64,000 nucleotides of DNA from Lactifluus volemus (Eukaryota > Basidiomycota > Agaricomycetes > Russulales > Russulaceae), in NCBI GenBank assembly GCA_022376515.1, contig WTXI01000140.1:32930-96929 (forward strand). The letters run 5' to 3'. The position numbers and the translations under genes are program-made. The notes beneath the pieces were generated by a model, which was not told the origin of the DNA, made no database searches, and worked only from the letters and a program-made list of their open reading frames with translations. The stretch's first letter is position 1. Each line of letters opens with the position of its first letter. This document shows, in pieces, positions 44,932-56,623 of the stretch.

Positions 44932-45363
44932 TGGATCATGTTACAGATGACCTACACACTTGTACTATTATCATCACCTTTCAACTAGCATAAAATATGA
45001 TAACATCGTATCGCCCAGCCCGACTGGGTTTTTCGGACTAACGCACACCTTGATTTACAAACACTTGGTTGGGTTGCAAATCTTTCGCAGCCAGCAAAAG
45101 AACCTTATATGTCCATACAATACCAAGTGCCGTAAGTAGCTCAGAGTTTCAACTCATTTAAAGACCGACAAGTTATCATTCGTTCAACATATCCTCATCG
45201 ATTTTTCGAAGGGATTTCGCAGACAAGTTACATACTGACGAGACTAAGTTACAACCACAGACTTTCTCAACCCTCGCTTACATCATGCATATTCCTACAA
45301 AGATTCAAGCTCCGCGAATGATTCCAAATTCTTTGATTCGATTATCTTGTTCCCCAAATATCT

Positions 45364-47568
45364 TCAAGCTTGCGCATGGCGAGCACCTCCCTGACGGCCG
45401 TGCGTGATGTGATGGTGATACTGCGGCCGTCCCGGGACTGGTAAGATAGAGCCAGGTGGCTTAGTCATCGGAGTCGATGCTATCGTGACCTCCAGAGACG
45501 GGATCTGATCCAACGAAACAACCGATCGGTCAACCTAAAAGAGTAGTAAAGTGAGAAAGTTTCGGTGGACTATGGCACAGTGGCGTACCGCTCTGATGCG
45601 CCAATGAAGGTTCTCTCGCACGTAGGGTGTCACGACGTCAGGCTCGAATGAGGAAAGACCCGACCGCCTTGCAAGTACTGAATTGAGATGCACGAAACCC
45701 TCGCTCAGAGTGTCAATTTGACTTTGGCAGTTGTCACACTGTTCAGCCGCGCTATTGACGAACGCAGCGTGTGAGCCGACATATGACGGTGCCCTCATCC
45801 ATTCCGAAGGGTCATCTGGGACATCGCCTAGGAAGATCAGGACTAAAAAGCTTTGACCCAACTCGTACGACTTGAAGTGAATGCGGGCCGTCCAGTCGTG
45901 TATAACGTCTGGACCCCCACTTCCGGGTTCCCCACTTTCAGCTGTGGATGGATGACTTTCTTGGCTTGCAGTTGGGTTTCGGACTTCCTCGGCAACATGC
46001 TCAACCGTAGATGTTGCTTCAGTGGCTGTCGAAGCTCCATGTGCTACCGGTGGAGTGTCGCCGCCTGCGGCAGGTTGAGCGAGGAAGTCCACACCAGACG
46101 GGATCATGAAAGCAGACAGGTTAGGCGGGATTTTCGGCCCGCTGCCGCCGCCACTTTTCGGGTTTATATAGTGCTGGTAAACATACTTCGAGATTGCGTC
46201 CTTCACTGCTTTGGAATTGTTCATGTCAAGATTCTTGAATTCTGGGTATGTATAGTGGAGTAATTCAGTCTTCTGAACTCCTTCCGAGTCCCAGAACTTT
46301 GTGTCTGTCTTCCAAAAGGGCGTGAGTTCTGGAATGTTTCGTGAGTGCCGAGATGTACTACCAGTCTCAAGGGCTATACGGCATACCGGTTTTGGCCCAC
46401 GTCCTACTTATAACAGGATTCGTGCCGTCCTTGTCTGAAATCCATGCATTGGGATGAATGGCCGACCAAAGGGAAAGCAAGCGGTCAACGTTTGCGTGAT
46501 GGAGGTAGAAGATGGGGTCAAATGCTTAAGAAATATGTCAAAGGTTATCCAGAAACCGGACGGCGTGGCGAGAAGTACCAGCAACGCCCGAGTCACCCAT
46601 ATGACCACCAATGTGAACGTGAATCCAGTCGTGTATAGCTTCCAGAGAGTTAACGGGATTGCCACCATTATTGGGCTCCCTGTTGCTGAACACAGGCCAA
46701 GTTTGAGCTGTCGTGAAAAGGGTCGAAACCCTTTTAGTGATCTCCCCTGGAGCCGATGACAGAGATCTTTGGGGGGAATCGTGAATGGGAGTGACTCAGA
46801 GGCAAGGTCAAGTCATACTCAATCAGATGTCGGATGTCCGTGGTATGTTTGAATGGGTCGGGGGATCTGACGGTCGTCTGACTACCGTTGAACTTCGTGG
46901 GGTGAAACTTGTATTGGAAGAGTGGGTTCGACACGGGGATGGGCTTCCCATCGAAACCAGTGATGGAAATGTCCGAAGGATCGATGACCTTGGCAGGCGG
47001 GACTATATTGCCAGGGGTAGCCCAATCCCAGTAAGGTGCTCGAAGGTTCTGGGCTGCGGTTATCCAAGTCTCTTTGTCAACCGTGTATTGCTCCGCAATG
47101 TCGAGAGCATGGCTCTGCATCACTTGCTATATGATTCGATCAGTAATGGTAATGATGTCTGTCAGCGGAAGACTTGAGAAAAGAAAGCGAAGTACCTCGT
47201 AAAGAGCAACATATGGTCTGTGCCAAGTTGGGAATAACGCGGTCGTGTGTTGGCAGTATCCTCCGTTTTTTTTGAGGTGGTTGCGGTGTTACCAGCACCA
47301 TCCCACGGCACGTAAGGTAGGCCGTGGATCCCACCAATACCAAAGTGAGAGGTTATGTTAGACTGGTCATCTTTGTACATCTTGTCTATTCGGAGATCAA
47401 TGAACCGATAGACAATGAATTGGAGCTCAAAGACAGCCTACTAAGAGCCTGAATGTATAAGGAAAACTGATGCTTGTCATTGATCAAGTCGTTGATCTCG
47501 CGGCGGCTAGGGGCGGCAGCACTTTGAGTTTGGCCGCCGCTTGCGCCAGTGATGAGGAAGTGGGGCAT
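45364..47568 (-). CDS. Tyrosinase C (type-3 copper polyphenol oxidase), one apparent frameshift
   Basis: ATG at 47566-47568 ([20 protein letters not shown]), stop at 45364-45366, last intron 45535-45588. Copper ligands: [32 protein letters not shown] (CuA), [19 protein letters not shown] and [20 protein letters not shown] (CuB). The C-terminal domain has [17 protein letters not shown] and [19 protein letters not shown]. In exon 2 an A8 run (T8 on plus, 47266-47273) shifts the frame just before GGYCQH; one more A would restore it. Either a real lesion or a homopolymer sequencing error. Tyrosinases oxidise phenols to quinones in melanin formation; the C-terminal domain usually masks the active site until cleaved. 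Confidence 0.82.
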
Positions 47569-48866
47569 GCTGATGGAGGATACGAAGAGCTGGGATGAGA
47601 AAGTCGGGGCCAAAAATCGAGAAGGTTTTATACTCGAAGGATATGTCACGACATTGTGAATAAATAAACGGATACCTTGAGTTACCCAGGCTCGCGAACA
47701 AAGTCTCCTCAAATGGACATAAACCAGGTACCTAACTAAGTCTGCTGTCGGTGGTGTAGTTGCCTCAACTTGGCTCGGAACTGGCTCGGAGACTCGGGCT
47801 CGGACGCGTGGTATGCTTCAATCTCCTTCTGGTAGTCGACTTCAGTTTCGGACGCAACACGGAATCGGTGTCACTTGGTAGAGTTCTCACGTCACCTCTA
47901 GTAGGTCCAGAACTGTCCAAGGCGCAACATCACCTCTCAGATCCCCGATAGATGATCCCATCTCGGCAGAAAGATCATATACCGAACATCGCAATTCACT
48001 GGCAACACCCTGATTTCGTTTTCTCGAATGGAAAGTGATTTCCAATGCAAAAAAATGCTCGTGCTGGTTCGTAGTTCAGGGAAGTAGTGAAGAACGATAA
48101 GAACTACCTACCCCACCCATAACGGAATCGCCTGGCATCGAGAAATGACGGCTTAAGGCGGAACTGCCTCGTCCCAGAAGCGGCTTTGGACGGACCTCAA
48201 TTTCCGAGATCCCATAGATCAAGAGTTTGGCAGGTTCCATATTAGAAGTGTGAATCTCCAGTTTCTCGTGCGTAGCCAGTGGACATCCCGTTAGGATTTG
48301 CATGTTCTAGACAGGTCGTCCTCCAGGACAAAATCAGAACCCTCCAATACTGGTTAGAGTAGTGTCGCAGCCACATTTCCTTGGTTTTTTCCTTGGTTTT
48401 TTCGTGAACAAACTTAATCACTACGTAATCATTGCTTAGTCAACTTAGCAAGTAACCAAAAACAGAGCTCAAAGCACGTACAACTTGAAACATCCAGGAA
48501 CTTCGGCTCAAAGCAATTCCTGCGCATTCAATTACGAGTGCATTGGACTTGGCAAGCAAGGTAACGAGCAAGGTAATAAAGTACTGTACTAGTACTGTAT
48601 GCGGGCCCACCCCCTAGATCACTTGTTTAGGTTGCCCTCGACACGCCTGGCCTCAACAAATTTTCTGCAAAAGATTGCAATGTCTAGGCTCAGCGCTACC
48701 AAGACAATCTACAGCGGCGCAGTGTAACCAATGTCCACTTCACATTATTTGGTCCATATTTAGAGTGTTATTATTAATAATAAAGTGAGACAAGTATGAA
48801 AATTATCCGGATGCACCAACAGACACTTGGACGGACGGAAAGACATACTGTTTTGCATCTCAGAGC
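47569..48866. other. Flank between tyrosinase C and AVL9
   Basis: First ~900 bp are the duplicate of 42020-43030. The rest to the AVL9 stop is unique. No gene supported. Confidence 0.45.
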
Positions 48867-51800
48867 TTACAAAGCCACGCCAAACGACGGCTCTTCGTCG
48901 CTATCACCGTCGTAACGAACCGGGGCCTGTTCATGTTCGCGCGTAGTTTCTCGACTCTCCACATCTCCATCAGGGCTGAATCCATTTCCCCTGGGAGTTT
49001 TCTCGCCGAAGTCAGCGGCCGGCAGAGGCTCTCCTTGGGGTGGTGTCTGTATCATCGGAGGAATGAGTTTGGCATCTCCCGTCGGAGACGTTGTCATAGA
49101 TGCGCCTGAGTTACGGAGCAACGAAACTTCCTTAGGCGGCAACACTGGTGACCCGGTGGAGCTGGATGGGTTGCTCGCACTGGGCGAAGGCAGTTTCTGT
49201 GTAGAAAATCTCGCCGCGCGAGACGCAAGGAACGAGCCGACGCTCACACCCCATCCCGTCAACCGTTCCTTTGCTTGATTCGCTGTTGCTTCTACGCTAG
49301 TCGGGGCGGGAGCAGCCAGCGGAGGTGGTGAGGCGGTGAGCGCGTTGCCCTCTGGCACCTCTGATTTCGAGACCATCGTGCCAGAACTAGTGCTAACGCT
49401 GCCGAGGGAGGCGGAAGACATCGACCGTTGCATGAACCGGCCTTTTACGCCTTCGACGGCTTTGAAAAAGTTAGTCGAGCCTGTGGTGAACGTGCGCGAG
49501 ATCGCCTCGCGCGTTGGTGCAAGTTGCTGTTCTAGTTTGAGATCTTGAATTCCTTCGGAAAGGCGCAGTGTAATATCACTTATTGCACTGGGCTTCTCGT
49601 TGCATGGATGCCTGCGGGAAACAGTGTAGAGTTATCCAAAATATCAGAATAGAAGAGAGGTGTGTACCGTGGCTCGACAATGTCGAATAGCATTGGATCC
49701 GTGATGCGTTGCCAAACATCAAACACATTTGTGCGTCTGAACTCTGCTATCCAGACCGGGTTGAAGTCACTCAGTGCATTTGCATCACCGCCTGAGTACA
49801 GAGCCGATTAGTGCTGAAGCAAAGAACAGAGTGAACAGATTAAACCAGATCCTGGACTGATGAGAACTCCACTGCTCTCTCCTTTGGCAAGGAAGTCGCC
49901 ATATTTAACAGAGGCGAGTGCAGCAGAAATGTACTCCTCGAACTACGCCGACGGCCTCAGTCACCTTCCTAGATACTGGCAGGTACACATACCTTGATTC
50001 TCAGGTAGTCATCACTGCCTTTGAACCTTCTGCCACTCATTGGCATCCAGCGACAAGCAGAGATAGAACAAAAGACACTGACCGCATACCGTCATCGGTA
50101 TCCCATGTATCATTGACATCTTTAACGATCTCGTCCATCCACTTCCTGTCAGCAGGCGTAAGAGCAACGGCGCGCTCAATCGTGGGGTCTCTGAACTCGA
50201 TGGCACATGATTCAACGTCGACAAGCAACTCGATTTCTTTCTGCTGGCGAACGATCGCATTCGTGCTCCCGCAGAGGAAAGAGCTGGTCTGTTTGATTAG
50301 ATCGAGTTGCTGTAGTGGGAGATAAGGCTGGAACAGTGCATCCTGCGCGTGTATTGGCATGAAGTATGACAATATTTGCTGGACGAAAGAAGCACCTTGC
50401 CAAAGAGGTCAAGTGGGAGGCCAAGATAAGCCAGTAAGCTTCGGCGATCCGATGTACGCAGTGACGTTGGTTGGGAGAGAGTAGGCGCACGTGACGCTAA
50501 AGGAGGTGAGCCGCAGTCCTGCAAAGTTTGAAGTAGGCCTGAGAACTTATATGAGAGACCGCACGTCCCGAACTTCGAGAAAGGCGTACCTGGTATGAGT
50601 GATATTAACGAATATTGATATGTACATAGCCGTTCAACTGGGTGACCATAAAATAATATCTAGGTCAGATATTTAGTGTTCGATGCGCTGTTGGAGCGAA
50701 TCAATGTGCTTACCTTTTTTTGCAAAATTAATGCCTTGACAAGGACCAGAGTACGGTGACGGAACTCGTGAACAAGTTCACGGCTATAGCTCACTGAGGG
50801 AGGAAGCTGAGAAACGACAGCATGTCACTCACAGAGACGTCCCTGTGTACAAGTCAGCGCGGATTCACCTGCAAGAAGAGGGTGTTACCATACCCATGTA
50901 AAGCCCACTCTCTGTGAGTTGACTGCGCAAAGAAGTCTGAAGCGACTCGTTGAACTCGACGAGTAGTTGGGTGTTGGTGAAGTCCCTTGAACAACTTCAA
51001 TAAGTCGTATTTTTGCGAGAGGGAAAGACTACTTCTGTTCAAAGAGAGCCAGAGTAACAACGCCCAGTCGGTCGCGAATAGGGCCAAACATGGGTTTGGA
51101 CGCAAGGACTACGACAGCTTTCTGCACTGTGCAGCGTGTCATATCCATTTCCTTGACGAGAAGAGACGATGTCGCAATTTGACGATTGCACCTAGATGCA
51201 TGTCAAGGGCTCAATACTACGGTATGGTCGATAGGCCTTACGATATTCCGAATATTGTACTTGGATGTGGAATGCTCGGGACAAGGTGAAAATATGAATA
51301 GTCTTCGGTGGCCTAGGCGACATGAGATGAGCTTCTAGACATGACCTTCTCATAAACGTACAAGGTGGGCACCATCAGGAAGGGCCAGAAACGGAAGGAT
51401 TTTGCTGATCTCCTCGTCTTCAAAGATGCTCCCAACAGAAAATTCAATGCGCGGTCCAACCTATACGTGTTGAATTACTCAGACGACATAAACCACGTTC
51501 AATAACAAACCTGGTGATTAAAATCCACAAGTGCAATTCCGAGAACTAATGGTCCTTTAGGCGGATCAATGAGCAGGCTCTCAGGTCTCATCTTCTTGGA
51601 ATATGAATATGATGACGCGCTCGTTACAGACGATGTCACCGACGAATTTCCGGGACTCCGAGGTTGCGCTGGCGGAAACACGCTGCTTCGTAAAGCTGAT
51701 GAAAACGGCGTAGGGGGTATGTGCTTGGGATCTCCATCGAGTGAAAGTCCACCGTGAGAAGTGACAGAGCTGACACGTCTATCGTGTAGGCTGGTATCAT

Positions 51801-52083
51801 CTGGGTCATCTGAACTTTCGGTCGAAATCGTGTAAGGATGTGATTGGCGCCGCGACGCGTCGACTACAGAGAACGCAGGCACGATAGGCGAGTGGTGAGG
51901 CGAAGCTGCGGAGGGAGAGGAAGTGAAAGAGATGGAATGCTGAGAGGCGGTGTCGGCGTCATCGTCATGATCTTGAAGTGCGTCACGTAGGTCAAGATCA
52001 AGAGTGAGATTAGGACGACCATTCGTGCCTTGATTAAGGTCGTGGGTATCGTATACGTCGTCGTTGTTGGGATGAGAAGACAT
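48867..52083 (-). CDS. AVL9: AVL9-like late secretory pathway protein
   Basis: Start at 52081-52083 (MSSHPNNDDVYDTHDLNQG), stop at 48867. The Ser/Thr/Asp-rich N-terminus leads to PLVLGIALVDFNHQ|VGPRIEFSV, then SIFEDEEISKILPFLALPDG, EDYSYFHLVPSIPHPSTIFG, VKEMDMTRCTVQKAVVVLAS, YLPLQQLDLIKQTSSFLCGS and ALTPADRKWMDEIVKDVNDT, the characteristic blocks of AVL9 (DENN-related, DENND6/AVL9 type). Multiple short introns separate them. The C-terminal ~190 residues are disordered and end EPSFGVAL. Yeast Avl9 acts in exocytic transport from the Golgi. The gene is divergent from the WD40 gene to its right with <300 bp between. Its 3' end was copied into 42833-43378. Confidence 0.87.
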
Positions 52084-52378
52084 GACGAAATTGTTAACTC
52101 GTGTCTGCTCTCCGAGTCGTTGCAACCGTCTCACGTGCCATCGGCCATCGCTATCAATGTTCAGAGCATCTCATCAATTTCATTAATCACGGTCATGATC
52201 CGGCCAAATGTCGTCGGCATATCTCCGTCGTCCCTTTGTTCCCACTCGCTCTTCAGAATCAGCAGGGCAACATAAAGCTAGGCAGAACACCATGTCAAGT
52301 TACTTTGCAAGCGGGTTCCCATATTCCAGGTATCACCGAAAATTTTCATATCCCGCCTTAACTTCTGATCCCTGATAG
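52084..52378. promoter_or_regulatory. Shared divergent promoter region of AVL9 and the WD40 gene
   Basis: Separates the AVL9 start (52083) from the first certain exon of the WD40 gene (52379). It must contain both promoters and the unresolved first exon(s) of the WD40 gene. An ATG at 52196 (MIRPNVVGISPSSL) is one candidate start. Confidence 0.4.
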
Positions 52379-54559
52379 AAAACTAACTGGGCACTCTTCA
52401 TGTGTCAACGCTCTTGCATTTTCTTCAGGAGAAGGTAGATGGCTAGCTAGTGCCGGAGACGGTGAGTATCCGCTTTCCCGCAATATGTCTCAGATGTGTA
52501 AAACATGTACTATGGCGGCAAAAGACCGTGTTGTTAAGCTGTGGGATTTGCATCAAGAAGACGTGACTACTCCATCATGCTCGTTTAAAGGCCCTAGTGT
52601 CAGTCCCTGATCCCCTAGTTCCGCAAATATCTGCTGATTTTAATGCAAAGTCGAACGTGTTCACGGTTGCATTCTCCGCATCAAATCAATATGTATACTC
52701 GTACGTACTTTGTATTTAGGTAACGCGTGATACGTACTCCCTTTTCATCTCATCTCATCTCAGTGGCGGTGCGGACAACAAAGTCCTCAAGTATGAGTTA
52801 TCACGCTACGCTGGGAACCGGCTGGACGGCAATGGACCATTGCAAGCCTATACCCAGTACCAAGTTTGTGTCGTTATGGCCCATCATGTCAGGCACTGAA
52901 GAAAAAGTTCACATAGGACTTCATTCGGAGTGTTTCCTGTCATCCATATCAAGACGAGGTTTTCATGAGTGCCAGGTGGGTATCAGAATATCTTTGCGTT
53001 AAAGTCCGTCTACAATATGTTTCAGCGAAGATGGGTGCATTATGCTTCACGATGGCCGCGCCGAATCACGTATGACTCCTGCTCAGGGCACCCTGCAACA
53101 AGCAGCCGAGTTCTCTGGCGCCTTCTTCCATCCGCGCATGGAGCATTTGTTCGTGACAAGCGACATCCGGGGTAACGTTCGCCTTCGCGATACACGTATG
53201 GCATTTGGACCACTGCGCCAACGAACAAAAGATGGCATTGTCCTGAAGGTGATTGCCACTCAACCTTGGTGTTCCGCGTTAGCTGACATCGCTCGTTATT
53301 GGTAAGTATGTAACAAGGATAACGAAGCGATCTGCCGCGCATTACATCCGACCTGAAGCAAGCAGTATAACGTGGGATCCTGATGGCGAGTTTATGATAA
53401 CGTTATGTTACACCAAAGTCTAACCAGCCCGCATTAGGGACCAAGCTTGGAGTGGCCTTCCTTGTGCGTACAAAATACCTCCTGAGATCACCCCACCCTG
53501 ACAAGTCTCAACCAGCACTGGCTTCCAACGATCTACGCGCTATCCGACCCGTATCCTATCGCAGTCTGCAGCGGACGTAACCTCCCAGATGGCACGCCGT
53601 CCCCCCCTGATACGCGGACGTTCTCTGACGCCACGACAATGAAGGTACGAGTCGCTTAAATGCTCTCCGAGCCGTTCTCACGTATCTAGCATGGATCTTT
53701 CGGCGGAAGCGCGCTAACTACTGGCGGAGAGGCTTATTATTCATCAGGTTCTGACGACTTCCGTGGATACCTTTGGCGGATTCCGTCATTGGTGACACTC
53801 AAAAACGAAAGGCAGATCATTGACCCGGACGAGTGGCTGAATGGAGGAGAGGATGGCACCGTTGGTTCGTCCCGTCCTCTTGCGTGAGTTGCGTCCTGAC
53901 GGTTCACTGACCATCTACATATCACCAGCATTCACCGGTTCGTCCTACTCAAGCGAAAAATATGTCCCCAAAGAGCTCTCTACTCCGCTCACGCGTCTGA
54001 ATGGTGAGCACACCACCATATCTCTACATTTAAACTCACCTTGAGCCACTGTCTAAGGTCATCTCTCAATTGTCAACAGCACGCTCATCCATCCCGTGCT
54101 CCCACTCATCGCGACTTCGGGTATCGAACGACATGTCTTTCTGCACTCTCCAACATCAAACTCCCCTTGGGCGTCAAGCCTTCCGCTCACACCCACCACG
54201 ACACGACAACTGCCAAGTAGAGAGCCTATCGCGGCAGATCAGTCGTCCCCGCTATTGTCGACGCGGTCGAGCGCCTCCATGGAAGTGGATGAATCAATGG
54301 GCGAGGACGCAATTTCAATTGCATACTTCGACAGGTGCGTCTTCCCATCCTCCTTCTCCCGGTTTCCTTGTGTTAGGCGAGCTTATGGGCGTCGGTTCGT
54401 TCGTTCAGGGTTCTGCAACACGAGGATCAAAGAGATCTATTTTCGATACGGAGGCAGGCTTTGCCATCGGACGACGACGCTGACGATGGAAATGATATTG
54501 ATAAGGATTCTGCAGATGACTCGGAGAGGGAGCAGGAAGAGGATAGCGAGGAGCCATAG
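52379..54559 (+). CDS. DCAF5-like WD40 protein (CUL4-DDB1 substrate receptor type)
   Basis: First certain exon at 52379 reads KLTGHSSCVNALAFSSGEGR + WLASAGD, joined to DRVVKLWDLHQEDVTTPSCS. Further exons read SNVFTVAFSASNQYVYSGGA, FIRSVSCHPYQDEVFMSAS, EDGCIMLHDGRAESR, GAFFHPRMEHLFVTSDIRGN, a repeat near 53700-53930 with SGSDDFRGYLWRIPS, STLIHPVLPLIATSGIERHV, and an acidic tail DDDADDGNDIDKDSADDSER ending at 54557-54559. Repeat order and the gap between blades match DCAF5-type WD40 proteins, which bind DDB1 in CUL4 ubiquitin ligases. The true start upstream of 52379 is not resolved. Confidence 0.8.
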
Positions 54560-56274
54560 GGTCTAGGCATAAGTGAGAACGACACCCACCTCGATCATTT
54601 CGTTTCTCACAGCATGCCTATGTCCTGGTCGTATGAAAAGCTTAGAATCTAGTCACTTGTAGCCTTGCTCGTCTGAAGCTGTATATTCTACACCCTTTGT
54701 TTTGTATTTTTTTTTTCTACGGATGGGTATGGAAATATGGTCGACAACGGAGTGATAACGATCTCCGGTGACGTGGCATTTCAGGTTTGCAATACCAATA
54801 CCAGGTCAGGAGAGCGACCAGCCGTAGCGGGATCAAAATCAGAGTATTGGGAGATGTGGCATAAATAATGTGAGGGGCTACGAGGTTCAATGAACCCGGA
54901 ATATGTGAAAGATTTGCCACGTAAATGCTGTCACCTTCTCATGCGCATCCAGACAACCACTAATCCGTTCGACGCAGGGCTTAGATATGGGTTGATTCTG
55001 ACATTTAACGACAAAGCGGGTGTAAGAATTGGTGGGTCTGTCGGTCTCTACACAGAACTTAGATTACAACCTAAGTGCCTGAGAGGAAACTCGCAGGCAA
55101 CACTTACTCGCACCCCGGGCCCGCGCGACTGTTGAATCACCCCTGAGTTGGCCGCATGCGGCATGCTACGGTCAACGACAAACGCCTCATCGAAGAATAA
55201 GGAACCGCGCGTAGCGTGCAGGTGCAGTGACAAAGGGTATGCATAGGATTGAGGCTATAGAACCCGGGGCAGAAGGTCACTACTAGCGTCTAGCACCCTA
55301 GCAGGTCTTCCAAGTTTGTGCGACGAAATTTCAGGAAATGCAGGCACTCCATGGACGTTGAAGTAGGAGTGATTACTGGATTAAAGTCGCGTAGTCAAAC
55401 GGCTCGACAGTCTTGTGTATTGGATCCCTTGATCCTCCGAGTCCTTGAGAGCTTGAGCCTCTAATAAAAATGCGGGTTGAGGCCGTTCGCTTTGCGACTC
55501 ACTCGTCACCAACTTGAATCACGCTACGTCTGTGTCAAGCATAAGTCGTCGTTGTTTCTTTCTTCTGATGGCATCGTGGCAGTGTACTAATAGTACTTTT
55601 TATTATTATTTAAAAAAAAGTCAGAATTTTTATCCCGCAACATGTATCTATGACAAAGACGCGGTCCCAGGGGCTGGACGGACGGTGTACTAGTAGTACA
55701 CCGGTGGGCACACCGTGTGAACCAACAACTGTCGGGCCGGGCCGGTGATTAGGCCACAACGAGCAGCGTGCCAGTGGCTGTTCTTTTCCAAGTTCTTTAC
55801 CAAACACTTCACTAGCCCTAATGCTGTACAAGCCGCAGTCCGTACGGTGCCAAGCTTGGGGTGACAGTTCCTTTTGTGCCCTCTTCGAGTTCCTCCACAC
55901 AAGCTTGTACATTTCCAGTCGACGGCGCAGGTACACACACACTTCTGATGATCAAGCCAGGGACACGGAACAAATGCGGCCACGTTTTTCTAACATCAGG
56001 AAATAATATTCCCTAGGCTGGCAACGCTTCCATGATCCAATTACCCCAGGTATTAGCCTTGGTAATTGCCATGCCAGCCACCATCAGAATGAACACGGTG
56101 AATGGTTGTTCCCCCCAATGTTAGACGTGTTGCCGCCGCGCCACTACAAATCAAGATTTGTGCCTCTCCAGGGTCAAACTCGACTATTATTATCTATGCC
56201 CCACTAAGCCCAGAGAGTTCGCGCCACAGAACACTGCTCTGTTCAGGGTCTTTCCTTGAACGTACGGGGACTTT
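54560..56274. other. Intergenic stretch without supported genes
   Basis: Contains scattered short frames, none with a domain, convincing start or splice support. CTAGTAGTAC-type words lie near 55690. I see no RNA gene or long repeat. Confidence 0.5.
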
Positions 56275-56499
56275 CTAGAAATGAGAGAACTTGATCGACT
56301 TGAGAGTCGAGCGAGAACTCTGGCTCGCTGAGATATCAGTACTCGGAGTTGCCGTACCCCTATTCTTCTCTATCAACCCAAATTCGTCCATACAGCTCTG
56401 CTGGCGTGCCTTCAAATAGTGGCTAGGCAACTTCTGTCGGAGCTCTGCGATTTTCCTTCGCAAGGGATAGTTAGTTGACGTATAGAGTCCGTCATTCAT
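56275..56499 (-). CDS. Small ORF downstream of EGT1, uncertain
   Basis: 74 codons from the ATG at 56497-56499 (MNDGLYTSTNYPLRRKIAEL) to a stop at 56275. It has a short basic helix-like start and a Ser/Thr-rich tail. No recognised domain; may be a chance ORF or the start of a spliced gene. Confidence 0.2.
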   Translation of the reverse strand: MNDGLYTSTNYPLRRKIAELRQKLPSHYLKARQQSCMDEFGLIEKNRGTATPSTDISASQSSRSTLKSIKFSHF

Positions 56500-56623
56500 G
56501 TATTATTCATGCCCAGAGCTGCTTACAAACAGGGCATCTACGAAACATCGATATCAGGGGCATACGTCTCTTTGAGGCCGTACAATTACAATTTAGCTCC
56601 ACTGCCCAACTGCCCAACCGGGT

